64,000 bases of DNA from NCBI GenBank assembly GCA_040954595.2, contig CM082595.2, positions 8,122,001-8,186,000 on the forward strand. The letters are read 5' to 3'. Under the pieces are notes generated by a model. That model did no database searches and was not told where the DNA came from. It saw nothing but the letters and a program-made list of their open reading frames with translations. Of the stretch, positions 51,010-62,820 are shown piece by piece. Source of the DNA: Balanoglossus misakiensis (Eukaryota > Hemichordata). The translations under genes and the position numbers were made by a program. The stretch's first letter is position 1; each line of letters opens with the position of its first letter.

Positions 51010-53903
51010 TTTTTTTATCTTTTATTAAAAAGGACAGGCCCACTGGCTTGCCCTGTTAAAAATAATTTGTACATTACAAGAAGCTTGTAATTACAGTCAT
51101 AGATTCATTTTAAATAATGCCATAAATCTTCAACACGTTACACTACTAATGCCAATCATTACAATATTGATAAAAAATCATACACCGAAATGAATACATG
51201 TGTAGTCAAGTCATTCAACATAAACAATCTTTAAATTCACAATATTGCATTACAGCATTCCACCATTTATGTAAGTCCTACTCCAATCTGTCATAGAATT
51301 GTGACATACAATTTAATTACAGGAACAATTACCAGTAAAAAAGATGGTATGTAACACCAGAGGGCGTCAGGTTCAACTGAAGGTGACAACAGAGACAAAA
51401 AGACTGTTTAAAAATTTAAGGTAAAGTCAAAATCTTTTACCGTTACAAGTACATTGTTTTGTGCAAAGATGCTTTCAAATAGCGCAACATCATCACTTGC
51501 TTTGCACCTGTTATATTCAAAAGTGATTTTCTGTTTTAATTTGTACTTAAAGAACTTGATCAAGTCGATTTTCCGAGTACAACGCTTGTATGCTAATCTT
51601 CTACTATGAATTGTATAACGTGAAAGTGTCAATAAAATATTGATCAGCGTGTACTCGTACTTGTCATCCTTGACAGTATAACCAAATAACATCATTAGAA
51701 TTCTATCTGTTGGGTTTAAATTTATTTACATTACAGGCACTGTTGATATACTCAAAAACAAGTTGCCACAAGGATTGAATTGTCTGGCAGCACACAAACA
51801 AATGATACACGTCTTCGGGAAAAAATGTGCAGAAGTCACAAGTCGGACTGAGGATTTTGCCTGATTTATAAAGACGAAGATTACTAAAAACAGCGTTGTG
51901 ACAAATGAGATAATCCAGATCACCCAGGTAGTTATCCTTGAAATGTGTGTAAACAATTGGCCAAACCTTACTAAAATCAAAGTTTGGCAGGTGATAGAGC
52001 CAATACTGAACACCCGTGGGCACTGTTTTTCTCAGATGTCGAGCAATTGTAGTAATGTGTCTAACCTTAAGAGAATGGAAAGGAACACGTTGATCATGAG
52101 CATTAACAATAAAAAGAGACGAGTTTTTGTCCACTTTGTTATAATCTTTGTAATTACTCTGCAGAATATCATGCCTCTTTTGAGGAATTGAATTGAGGAT
52201 AATCTGGTACTGCTTCTCAACAGTATTGCTTGTGGGAGTGTCAGGATGGGCCAATGAAACCATGTAACCAATTGCATCAACAGGTAGGAACCCAGGAATG
52301 ACTTCGTATAACAAATCCCTGATTTTGACAATGCCAGCTGAACTGAAAAGCTTTACAATCGCCAGGGGGCGCCCTTCAACACTTGTAATGAATGGGTTAT
52401 GAAAAATGGGTTCATTGATAATTTCATCGTAGGAAACTGGTTGTGCACGAAAATACTTGAAAAGATGTGACCAAGACTGAAACAATTCCTTGTAGAATGT
52501 AGAACACTGACGTAAGTTGGTAGGATAAAGTAACATTTTAAAAGTGTCAACACCACAATTGAGATCGAGATACTTACATTTTGTATTTAAGTTGTAGGTG
52601 AAAAACAGCTTGAATTTGTGAACATAATCTTTATCCAGCATTTTACACAACCACTTGAGACGAAGTGCATGCACTTTGTCTTGAATATTTGTGACTTTAA
52701 GTCACCCATCTTGAATGTCGGAAGTGATGACATCATATTTCACCATGTGATGACCTTTGCTCCAGAAGAAATTACAGATGTGCTCATTCAAAATTTGTAT
52801 GTGTTGCTGAGGCAAAGAAACAACAGATGCCCGGTACCACAGAGTAGACGTAACAAGGGAGTTGATAATAAGGGTTTTCCCTTTGAAGGACAATTTACGA
52901 AATGACCAAGATTTCAGAATTCTGCAAATTTTAGGAATGCGCTGAGCCCAATTGAAATCATCAGCAACTGATTTGTCATGATTCAACATGACACCAAGAA
53001 TGACCATGCCATCCAGTTGAAGCTTAACAGGTAAGGGGCAGTCAGTACGCCCTCTTTTGTTTCCTATCCACATCAAAGCACTTTTGTTCAGATTAACCTT
53101 TGATCCAGAAGCTTTACCATGATCACAAAAGACCTGATACGCTTCGCGGATAGAATGGTCATCGCTAACGGCTAGAGTGGTGTCATCAGCATGTTGATAA
53201 ACTAAGGAAGATACAGTACTGCCAGGAATTTGAATACCATGTATGTTGTGGTTATGCTGAATAGCGGCATTTAGAGGCTCAGCTGACAGCACGTACAACA
53301 TTGCTGACAGCGGGCACCCTTGTCTGACACTTCGTTTAATTAACACCGAGTCAGACAAAAACCCGTTAATTTTTACATTACTCATAATCTGGTTGTACAT
53401 AATGGAAATCCATTTAACAAAGTTGTCACCGAACCTGAACGCCCTTAGTGTGTTAAGCAAATAATTGTGATCAACGCGATCAAAGGCTTTCATCTGATCA
53501 AATTTCACAATGGCACCTGGACAGTTACTGGAATCAACATGATGAATAAGATCTCTCATACAGAAAACATTGTCCACAATGTCACGACCTGGGACACAGC
53601 AAGTTTGATCCGAGCTGACTATAGAGGGCATGATTTTACTAAGTCTAAGGGCAAGTGTTTTAGTAAGGATTTTGTAATCACAGTTGAGGAGGGTGATAGG
53701 AAGCCAGTTTTTAATAAAGCGGAGGTCACAGTCAGCTTTTGGAATGAGTGTAATGAGGCCAGTTTTCATTGACTCGGGGAGATAGTTATTTCCAAAAATA
53801 CAATTAAAAATATCTAACATATCATCTTTTAGGACATCCCAGAAATGTTTATAGAATTCATACGGTATGCCATCTAAACCAGGGCTTTTGTTATTGATAT
53901 TTA
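51010..53903 (-). pseudogene. 5'-truncated L1/Tx1-type LINE (reverse transcriptase, C-terminal zinc region)
   Basis: Reading from 53,903 the element begins within the RT at NNKSPGLDGIPYEFYKHFW and has LPESMKTGLITLIPK, ALRLSKIMPSIV, KFDQMKAFDRVDH, RQGCPLSAMLY and YQHADDTTL (the catalytic ADD box). It continues to a C-terminal CDFCTFFPEDVYHLFVCC (zf-RVT-like). Frameshifts near 52,690 and 51,700 break the frame; the final part (51,408-51,695) is in a third frame. The endonuclease and ORF1 are absent. The 3' end reads AATAAAAGATAAAAAAA before repeat sequence, a short A tail. Family assignment rests on the RT motifs. Confidence 0.88.
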
Positions 53904-54109
53904 GCGAGTTTATCTTTCTCTCTCCTGAGCACTCCGTATTCAGACTTGCCCAAGTGAAGCGCGACAAAAATATGACCATGTTTCCCTGCATGTTTTATTT
54001 ACCTGACAGATAAAAACGCATCGTTGATATTGAAATGAATTGGCTTTATGAAAATGATAAAAATTACAATAATAATGTCGTTAAAAATTCTCACAAAAAA
54101 AAGAAATAA

Positions 54110-54184
54110 AAAGTGGTCTCGAACCAACATCAGTTGACACCTTCAGGTAAAAGGGTAGCCTTCCTGAACCATTCGCCATCACGA
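54110..54184 (-). ncRNA. tRNA-like Pol III unit (copy 4)
   Basis: B-box at 54,115-54,125 is intact. The A-box is TGGCGAATGG (54,169-54,178). Confidence 0.4.
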
Positions 54185-54639
54185 TGTGTACTCGAAAAAG
54201 TCGGAAATTTTCCGCACTATATTGCAGCATAACTCCAATGATCTTATTTGCACCGCAGCGATGCAAAAAAGAGTTCCCTGCAACGCAGCGGTGCGAATAA
54301 GATTTCCCTCCCCAACAACGATCTGACCGTTCTTTATTTACTCCTCGGCGACATAAAACGTTTTATTACGGCCTAAATAACGACTTTTTCGCTCCTTGGT
54401 TGGTCATGCGGATGGAAAGACAGGGTTTTAGCGAGTTTATCTTTCTCTCTGCTGAGCACTCCGTTATTCAGACTTGCCCAAGTGAACCGCGACAAAAAAT
54501 GGCCAAGTTTCTCTGCATGTTTGTTATACCAGACAGATAAAACCGCATCGTGGATATTGAAATGAATTGGATTTATGAAAATGATAAAAATTACAATTAT
54601 AATGTCGTTAAAAGTTCTCACAAAAAATAGAAATAGAAA

Positions 54640-54708
54640 AAAGTGGTCTCGAACGAACATCAGTTGACACCCTCAGGTAAAACCTTTCCTGAACCTTTTG
54701 CCATCACG
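54640..54708 (-). ncRNA. tRNA-like Pol III unit (copy 5)
   Basis: B-box CGTTCGAGACC (54,645-54,655) has one change. The A-box is TGGCAAAAGG. The arm between them is a few bases shorter than in copy 1. Confidence 0.35.
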
Positions 54709-55166
54709 ATGTGTACTCGAAAAAGTCGGAAATTTTCCACTCTATATTGCAGCATAACTCCAATGATCTTATTTTCACCGCAGCGGTGCAAATAAGAGTT
54801 CCATGCACCGCAGCGGTGCGAATAAGAGTTCCCTGGCCCCGCAATGATCTGACCGTTCTTTATTCACTCCTCGGCGACAAAAACGTTTTATTACGGCCTA
54901 AGTAACGACTTTTTCGCTTCTTGGTTGGTCATGCGGACGGAAAGACACGGTTTTAGCGAGTTTATCTTTCTCTCTGCTGAGCACTCCGTATTCAGACTTA
55001 CCCAAGTGAACCGCGACAAAATATTGGCCAAGTTTCCCTGCATGTTACTTATACCCGACAGATGAAAAAAAGCAGCGTAGATATTGAAATGAATTGGATT
55101 TATGAAATTGTTAAAAATTACAATTATAATGTCGTTAAAAGTTCTCACAAAAAATAGAAATAGAAA

Positions 55167-55236
55167 AAAAGTGGTCTCGAACGAACATCAGTTGACACCC
55201 TCAGGTAAAACCTTTCCCGAACCTTTTGCCATCACG
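55167..55236 (-). ncRNA. tRNA-like Pol III unit (copy 6)
   Basis: Same variant as copy 5 (B-box 55,172-55,182, A-box 55,222-55,231), so copies 5 and 6 form a recent pair. Confidence 0.35.
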
Positions 55237-55726
55237 ATGTGTACTCGAAAAAGTCGGAAATTTTCCGCACTATATTGCAGCATAACTCCAATGATCTTAT
55301 TTGCGCCGCAGCGGTGCAAATACGAGTTCCCTGCACCGCAGCGTTGCGAATAAGATTTACCTCCCCAACAACGATCTGACCATTCTTTATTTACTCCTCG
55401 GCGACATAAAACGTTTTATTACGGCCTAAATAAGGACTTTTTTCGCTCTTTGGTTGGTCATGCGGACGGAAAGACAGGGTTTTAGCGAGTTTATCTTTTT
55501 CTCTGCTGAGCACTCCGTTATTCAGACTTGCCCAAGTGAACCGCGACAAAAAATGGCCAAGTTTCTCTGCATGTTTGTTATACCCGACAGATAAAAAACG
55601 CAGCGTAGATATTGAAATGAATTGGACTTATGAAAAAGATAAAAATTACAATGAAAATGTCGTTAAAAGTTCTCAAAAAAAAGAAATAGAAAAATAAAGT
55701 GGTCTCGAACCAATTCATTACTTACA

Positions 55727-55796
55727 GTTCCAATAACAATCTGACATGGCCTTCATCACGATCCCTTGCTGCATAATGCAAAGGAGTGTCTCCATC
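55727..55796 (-). pseudogene. ankyrin exon A, truncated
   Basis: Encodes DGDTPLHYAARDRDEGHVRL, then LLE, and stops being ankyrin-like at 55,727. There the sequence continues as an inverted piece of the intron (plus strand TTCATTACTTACAG) and then the tandem tRNA-like repeat. No donor site remains. Confidence 0.7.
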
Positions 55797-58700
55797 CTGT
55801 AAGTAATGAAGGAGGAGCATGAGAATAATGTCACAAAAATTGAAATATAATGTGAAATTTCCTTAAACAAAAAAAAAAAACAAAAAAATATTTCAATACT
55901 TTCAGAATTAACCTATAGAAGTCAGGTTGGTATTTACCTTGTTTTGTATGTTAGCATCAGCTTTGTGTTCCAATAACAATCTGACACGTCCTTCATCACG
56001 AAACCTTGCTGCATAATGCAAAGGGGTGTCTCCATCCTGTAAGTAATGAAGGAGGAGCATGAGAATAATGTCACAAAAAGTGAAATCTAATGTGAAATTT
56101 CCTTAAACAAACAAACAAACAAACAAACAAACAAACAAACAAATACATGAATAAATATATCCGCATTGATAGAATAAACCTGCTGAAGTCAGGTTGGTAT
56201 TTACCTTGTTTTGTATGTTAGCATCAGCTTTGTGTTCCAATAACAATCTGACAAGGCCTTCACCACCATCCCTCCTTGCTGCATAATGCAAAGGAGTGTC
56301 TCCATCCTGTAAGTAATGAAGGAGGAGCATGAGAATAATGTCACAAAATTGAAATGTAATGTGAAATTTCCTTAACCAAACAAACAAACAAACAAACAAA
56401 TAGACAAATACACAATAAAATGAATAAATATATCCGCATTGATAGAATTAACCTGCAGAAGTCAAGTTGGTATTTACCTCGTTTTGTATGGTCACATCAG
56501 CTTTGTGTTCCAATAACAATCTGACAAGGCCTTCACCACCATCCCTCCTTGCCGCATAATGCAAAGGGGTGTCTCCTGTCTGTAAGTAATGAAGGAGGAG
56601 CATGAGAATAATGTCACAAAATTGAAATGTAATGTGAAATTTCCTTAACCAAACAAACAAACAAACAAATAGACAAATACACAATAAAATGAATAAATAT
56701 ATCCGCATTGATAGAATTAACCTGCAGAAGTCAAGTTGGTATTTACCTCGTTTTGTATGGTCACATCAGCTTTGTGTTCCAATAACAATCTGACAAGGCC
56801 TTCACCACCATCCCTCTTTGCCGCATAATGCAAAGGGGTGTCTCCTGTCTGTAAGTAATGAAGGAGGAGCATGAGAATAATGTCACAAAATTGAAATGTA
56901 ACGTGAAATTTCCTTAAACAAACAAACAAACTAACAAACAAACAAACAAATAGACAAAGACACAAACAAATGAATAAATATATCCGCATTGATAGAATTA
57001 ACCTGCAGAAGTCATGTTGGTATTTACCTTGTTTGGTATGGTCACATCAGCTTTGTGTTCCAATAACAATCTGACAAGGCCTTCACCACGACACCCTCTT
57101 ACTGCATAATGCAAAGGGGTGTCGCCATTCTGTAAGTAATGAAGGAGGAGCATGATGAGAATGTCAAGAAAAATGAAATGTTACATGAGGTTATTTTGTT
57201 AAAATGAACGATCGAACAAACACACAAACGACAAATAATCGCAAACTCCCTTGTGGATAATATTAACCAACAGTAAATGGCATTTGAACAGAAACAGTAT
57301 CGACTCTACACACAAGATGTGTAATTCAGTTTTATACATGCATTTTAACGAGCTAAAAGAATTCTGACAAAATATCTGCCAGTTGTTGATACAGAAAGAA
57401 AAGTTACTATAAATAATTCACAAACAAACTCAAATTTGACAACTTGCAAAACAGATAACATTACGGATAACCAATACACCAATTTTAAACTGAACTTTAT
57501 TTATGATTTTCTATCAAAAAACTGACAGTGATGTGATGTTAGTGAACATTTCCTGAATGGGACCAATTTATTTTTGCAACCTGCACAATATAGAAGAAGA
57601 TTTAGCAAACAACTACAGTGACATTTAGTAGAATTGTCAGAAGAATTTTGAATAATCACATCTCATCTCCAATATGATGACAAATTTGAGATATGTGGAG
57701 ATTTATGTGGAAACAGTTCAAACATCTGAGCTAACCAAACTATGTATATTTCCTGCAGGAGGGCATCAGACTGTTCTCAGCACAAAGTAGCCAAGCTGTG
57801 CAGACTAAACGATGTCGATCAAAGGGGAAATAACAGAGAAATTGTATGTGACAAGGGATAAATCAATCATCATTAAAATAAATTTCTACTGAGTGGTCCA
57901 ACAATATCAGGTAGAGTTGTGCAATGGTGTCACTAGTTATTTGTAGAAATAGTGTTTAAATAAAAAAACTTGAACTTCACCAAAAAAAATCCATCTGAAG
58001 AAAGTTAACACTGATTCCCTTTCTCCATCGCACTGCATCAAAAAGTCTAATAACCAAAGAAAGACTTCAGTGGACACTGTGGCCAATGGGAATGTGTGGC
58101 AAACAAAATTAAATGCAATGAATGCAGTCATTCTTTTCATGAAATATAAAGAACAAACAAAATTATCAAAACTCTTCATAAGAGATACCATTGAAAGCCA
58201 CAGTAGCACTAACTTTCAAGGACATTTGTGTAACCATTCCAGCCGTGCCCCACACTAAAACAGAACAGATTGGACCAGTCACACTTCCCTTAATCCTATT
58301 GTTCCCAATGTTTATCTCATCAATATATCTATTGCATGCTTTTAGCGCCTTCTCTCAGGTTCTGGAACCTGGTTGGTTAAAACTGGCTGTTCTGGCCATC
58401 TTGATCACCCCTTTGAAATGATTGGGTAAGTGACAGACAGTGATGAGAAGCTGAGGAGTGGAGCCGCACAGACCTCATGTTTTATAAGCTTGAGCTATTT
58501 CCAAGAGAAAGAGCAATCCAAATGCTGCCGCTGTGTTGCTCAGAATGATGAAAAAAATCATCCGACTGAACAATTTAATGTTAAAATGTATTATATTTTA
58601 TAAAGTTTATAAAAGGTAAATTGGGTTGGCACTGTGCTATTCGGCCTGAAGTACAAGCTAAAACTGGCCGACTCCTCTCGGCACCGTCAACAAGCACCCC

Positions 58701-61213
58701 TGCCCCCAGCAAGTCCCCAACTTGACATGTGTGATGTGACCATGGCTGCGCATCCGTCCTTCGGTCCTAAAAGTTGCCAAACAAACCCCAGTTTAAAACG
58801 GCCCCAATCAGAGCCGCAATGAAAACAAGTTCTTCTGGTAAAGTCTTACTCAAAATGTTGCTATGACTATAATTCTGACACAAAACTGAGCATGAGTGTG
58901 GACTGATTGCATAAAAATATTTTGAAAGTACTTCCTGTAAAAAAGGGAGGAGGCTCCACAAACCAGACTATTTTTGTTTATGTACATGATGTACTTGTGC
59001 GAGGGTTGTCAACTTGATAGCCATTCTCAAGATTTACAATCGTTATAAGAGTGTACGTATACAAGAAAAGTAAACTCCTGAATATTAAAGGGACAAAGTC
59101 TCTCTCTCTCTCGCTTCCCTTTTTCCATTAATTATGTTTGATACAAGACACTGTTTATGTTATTCTACATGTGTATGTAGTGAATCAACGTTCGACCACA
59201 CACAAATATGCAAAGGAGAATTTATTAATAAGCCATACCCACCAAAATCTTATCAGATCTAGAACTTATCATAACAATGCTACATACACAATTTCATATC
59301 ATTGGATTCAATTTCTCTCAAGATATGAGTGGAACAAAATCTGTCTACAGAAGGACAGACAGAAATCGCTGTGCCAATAATGAGATTATTATTTAAACCA
59401 CAAAAGATTGACGATACACAATGCAATAAACAACAACATCCTTATGTTCAACAAGACAGTTTTTGGCAAATGCTGGAGACAATCCCCCTTTCTCATAACT
59501 CCAAATTGCTCACAGTGGAGATCAAATGTCTCAGATATAGGAGAGACAATCACATCACCATAATGAATCAATACTTGCCTGTGTCTGGACAACACCTGGC
59601 CGAGAGGAAGTAGTTTTGATTCAAAGGACAATGATAAATTATATGGCACCTCCTTATGATGAATTGTATTAGGTACCAGACAGGAGTTGGCAGATGCTGG
59701 AGGCCGACAGACAATCACCCTATCTGATACTTTCTGTGATAGGATTGGCATGGACTGTCATCAGTCTGTCTGTACAACACCTGACCAATGGAGGGAGTAG
59801 TTTTGATTCAAAGGGCAATGGACAAATATATACATTGTATCCTAGACACAATTTACTAAGAAAACTACAGAGGAAATGGCACTATTGAGAAAGCTCATAC
59901 TTTTAGAATTTACCTGCAGAAGTCAGGTGGGTATTTACCTTGTTTTGTATGGTTACATCAGCTTTGTGTTCCAATAACAATCTGACACGGCCTTCACCAA
60001 CATCCCTCCTTGCTGCAGAGTGCAAAGGGGTGTCTCCCCACTGTAAGTAATGAAGGAGGAGCATGAGAACAATGTCACAAAAATTAAACGTAATGTGTAA
60101 TTTTCCTTAAACAAAAAACAAACAAACAAACAAACAAAAAATAAATGAATAAATCATTCCATACTGATAGATTACCCTGCAGAAGTCAAGTTGGTATTTA
60201 CCTGGGTTTGTATGGTAACATCAGCTTTGTGTTCCAATAACAATCTGACACAGCCTTCACCACCAAACCCTGCTGCATCATTCAAAGGGGTGACTCCATC
60301 CTGTAAGTAATGAAGGAGAAGCATGGGAACAATGTCACAAAAATTGAAATGTAATATGAGGTTTCTTTAAACAAACAAACAAACCTACAAATAAATAAAC
60401 AAATATCAAAAGTATCAGCCATATTGCAAAAAAACAACCAAGAATGGCATATTGACTGATTTGAAAGGATAATCCACAGTCCTTCTACACACAAAATGAA
60501 AATTGCCGACTGTTAAAATGAATACAGATCAAAGAATGACGGTGAAGAATCTCAATTGATTCTAACAGCGAGGAAAACGCTTTGACTGGTCATATAGCTT
60601 TTAACATTGGATGTTTTAGACTCCATAGCTTAACTAAGGATGGAGGGGATCTGGAAGATTTAAAAAAAGATTGCCAGCAAAATTTCAGAGATGGCTTGAA
60701 AAAAAATAAAAATTTGTTAACTTTGGTGAAACACAAAAAAATCCATCAAAATTTACTTTCTGGAACATATTTAATCATTCGGAACAAATGTGTCAAATAC
60801 ACTATGGTTCAACATCTTTGGCTAAATTGTAAAGATTGTTAAATTTAGAGTGCAATGTGTCCCACTGTCCTTCCTATGGCTGGATCCCAAGGGTATCATG
60901 GTTAGTAAAACTAAATCAGTATGGGTAATACTTTTTGGCCTTTCCCTCTTCTTGTTCAGGGTTAGCTTGTTTCTTCCCATTGAATTTGGATCATGCAAAG
61001 TAATTTTGGATGAAAATAAGAGTGTTGTAATTAGGTCTTTTTCAAAGGCATTTTTTTGTTATCCAATTGTGTGGCCACGTTATCCATAATTAAGTGATAA
61101 GTCAGTTCACATACCTCATCCTTCGCATTGACATCTGCACCATGGCTAATCAACACCCTGACAGCATCCAATTTACCTTTGAAGGACGCTGCATGCAATG
61201 CTGTGGAATCATT
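55727..61213 (-). CDS. ankyrin-repeat protein gene, partial (9 exons, one repeat each)
   Basis: Nine minus-strand exons encode ankyrin repeats with the classic DGDTPLHYAA...LVRLLLEHKADV pattern. Eight are complete; all are phase 0 at both ends and 99 or 102 bp, so exons can be gained or lost without frameshift. The ankyrin fold mediates protein binding. Exon order in the transcript is I (61,115-61,213), H, G, F, E, D, C, B, A. Most exons and their ~170-bp introns, including an AAAC microsatellite, are copies of one unit of about 270 bp. The start, other domains and stop are outside or lost. The last exon is truncated at a rearrangement, so the locus may be broken at this end. Confidence 0.82.
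55938..56036 (-). CDS. ankyrin exon B
   Basis: 99 bp, acceptor CATTACTTACAG, donor GTAAATACC. Reads DGDTPLHYAARFRDEGRVRL and ends DANIQNK. Confidence 0.85.
56205..56306 (-). CDS. ankyrin exon C
   Basis: 102 bp with the same splice sites. Reads DGDTPLHYAARRDGGEGLVR and ends DANIQNK. The extra codon makes a 34-residue repeat. Confidence 0.85.
56478..56579 (-). CDS. ankyrin exon D
   Basis: 102 bp. Reads TGDTPLHYAARRDGGEGLVR and ends DVTIQNE. Confidence 0.85.
56747..56848 (-). CDS. ankyrin exon E
   Basis: 102 bp, differing from exon D by one residue (AAKRD for AARRD). The flanking introns are also near-identical. Confidence 0.85.
57028..57129 (-). CDS. ankyrin exon F
   Basis: 102 bp, more diverged: NGDTPLHYAVRGCRGEGLVR, ending DVTIPNK. 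Confidence 0.82.
57130..59938 (-). other. long ankyrin-gene intron with repeats
   Basis: 2.8 kb between exons F and G. It holds a CT run (59,098-59,112) and a diverged copy of the CCCACCAAAA...ACAGACAGA repeat (59,230-59,370). It also holds a partial direct duplication: 59,460-59,640 and 59,690-59,825 share the ACAACACCTG and AGTAGTTTTGATTCAAAGG stretches. No coding exon was recognised; 58,640-58,820 is locally GC-rich. Confidence 0.5.
59939..60040 (-). CDS. ankyrin exon G
   Basis: 102 bp, WGDTPLHSAARRDVGEGRVR, ending DVTIQNK, with the family splice sites. Confidence 0.82.
60202..60300 (-). CDS. ankyrin exon H
   Basis: 99 bp, DGVTPLNDAAGFGGEGCVRL, ending DVTIQTQ. The TPLH histidine is Asn here, a departure from the ankyrin consensus. 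Confidence 0.78.
60301..61114 (-). other. ankyrin-gene intron, no further exon seen
   Basis: AT-rich with an AAAC tract near 60,370. Plus-strand frames at 60,582-61,089 have no domain or splice support. Confidence 0.5.
61115..61213 (-). CDS. ankyrin exon I (ancestral-type repeat)
   Basis: 99 bp, NDSTALHAASFKGKLDAVRV, ending GADVNAKDE. Acceptor TTTATTCCAG, donor GTATGTG. Its sequence and introns are unlike exons A-H, so it lies outside the amplified unit. Confidence 0.82.
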
Positions 61214-62310
61214 CTGGAATAAAGACGTTTAATGTTGGAATAAAAATGACATCACAAATCTGATACTTGCAATGTGAGTCAACTGCTTGATCTTTTGATG
61301 AAGAAACTCTAGGAATTTCATCACAATGAGCTTCAGTCACTATTGTAATAATGGTTTTGATTACGATGGTGTGTTATTTCAGTAATAGACTGATATAGAT
61401 TTGAATCTGAAAGATCATAATAATGGTATTTTCTAAGGTTGAGTGACAATTCTCTATGACCAAAACACATGTACAGTAAAACCCGTCTAATCCGAACACC
61501 AAAGGGACAGAAGAAATTGTTCACTTTACAGACGTTTCCGGTTTGTAAAGGTTCTTTTAACACGTGGTTCTATGTCAAGGGGACAGGAAAATGTGTTCAT
61601 TATAGACAGTTTTCCAGATACGGCATGTTCCATTTCGACAGGTTTTTACTGCATGTGGTTGAACCACATTGAACCAAACTGTAGACTGATACCATGTTCA
61701 CACTAGGTAAAACTGGAACTGTTGATGAAAAAGTCCGCGCTGAATTGAGATTATTTATATTTGTGGGCTAGTGTAGGTCTGTTTTTGCACAATCTAAATG
61801 TGGTGTTGTGTGCAGTTTCATTGTATTGCAAAGTTGTGGCGTAATAATTGTACCATGTTTGTTAATATGTTGAACTCTAATGTAACTTGAGTCACGAACG
61901 ATTGCGACATGCAAGTACTGAAATGTCGCCATCTCAGAAAAGAACTGCATCGCCACTTCTTGTATTGGTTCTCTCTTGCGTGTCTAATAAAACCTTCGTC
62001 GCGAGAACGTTACATTATCCACATTACCGGCAGACAAAATAAGTGTAAACGTCCTCCAAAAATAAACGGGAAACCCGTTTTACTAAGAGGTGTATCCGAT
62101 CTGCACCATCGATTTATTGCAGTTTGAATGAATGATGTTACCAGAAATTGCAATATTCAGCGTGGCAGTTTCTTGTCAGATATGGACCTAACAGACTTCA
62201 ATGAATCACTAATACAAGCCGAAGTAAACATGGCGCCCTTTTGTGACCCAACGCTTCTTTGAATACCACTTATCCTAAACCAGTTATATCTTGTGGGTTT
62301 TACATTACAG
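61214..62310. other. intergenic or intronic stretch with a pogo-like MITE
   Basis: Apart from the MITE at 61,474-61,651 and a short signal-peptide-like frame at 61,923-62,042 (rejected), nothing is recognised. It separates the minus-strand ankyrin exons from the plus-strand membrane-protein exons. Confidence 0.4.
61474..61651. mobile_element. pogo/Tigger-like MITE
   Basis: The left end CAGTAAAACCCGTCTAATCC followed by GAAC is the typical pogo-type terminus. The right end, reversed, reads CAGTAAAAACCTGTCG. The left flank ends in TA, the expected target; the right flank is CA, so one base has mutated. 178 bp, non-coding. Confidence 0.65.
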
Positions 62311-62820
62311 GTGAACCAGTGTCGAATACACCTGGGTATACAGACCATGTTAGCTCTGATGTTACTGACACCAGTTATTCAAAAATGTCAACAGATGTCA
62401 CAGAAGATACTGGCGCTGATGCTAAATCTGAAACTAGAATGACTGAAACAGAATCCTCGTTAGAGTTAACCGTAATGCAGCGATACGAAACGACAGATAA
62501 CGAAGTTCTGACAGACATCCCTGATTACAAGGGCACTGAGAGCGTGTCTGGTTTCATCTTGAAGGAAAACCCTACTATAACGGCTACAACTGTAGTGCAT
62601 GGGGGGGGGGGGGATTTTGGCGCTATATAAACTTTGTTGATTGATTGATTGATTGATGGGACTGAACCAGACGTTGAGGGAGCCCACACTGATTCTGTCT
62701 CCATATCAACAGATACAATCGACGCCAGCATCTTCTCTCCTCATACTGCATGTAAAGGTCCACTGTGCCAACATTTCCCAAGCATTAGTGTTGTCGATGG
62801 CGATTCGAAAGTGCCCCGCT
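62311..62820 (+). pseudogene. exon for the extracellular part of a membrane protein, broken by a repeat
   Basis: Bounded by acceptor TTTTACATTACAG and donor GCT|GTAAGTAT, phase 1 at both ends, typical of extracellular modules. It translates to a Thr/Ser/Asp/Glu-rich stretch (GEPVSNTPGYTDHVSSDVTD onward), then after a repeat insert to DGTEPDVEGAHTDSVS and CKGPLCQHFPSISVVDGDSK. The insert (about 62,590-62,660) adds a G run and an in-frame TAA, so the transcript would end early unless the insert is spliced or polymorphic. Frame is the same on both sides of the insert. No named domain recognised. Confidence 0.55.
62598..62660 (+). repeat. SINE/LINE-like 3' tail: G run, GGCGCTATATAA, TTGA tract
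   Basis: A run of about 14 G is followed by TTTTGGCGCTATATAAACTT and (TTGA)n. This is the tail style of L2/CR1-mobilised elements. Only the tail is recognisable. Confidence 0.6.

Larger units (their letters stand above)
53904..55711. repeat. tandem repeat of about 540 bp with tRNA-like unit, block 2
   Basis: Resumes inside a unit (GCGAGTTTATCTTTCTCTC) after the LINE and has restarts near 54,018, 54,544, 55,072 and 55,601. The last unit ends abruptly in its B-box at 55,711, where ankyrin-gene sequence begins. Confidence 0.9.

Noticed and set aside
61923-62042. Signal-peptide-like frame (MSPSQKRTASPLLVLVL...) upstream of the membrane-protein exon
   Set aside because: It would fit a first exon, but I found no donor giving the phase 1 needed to join 62,311 before its stop.
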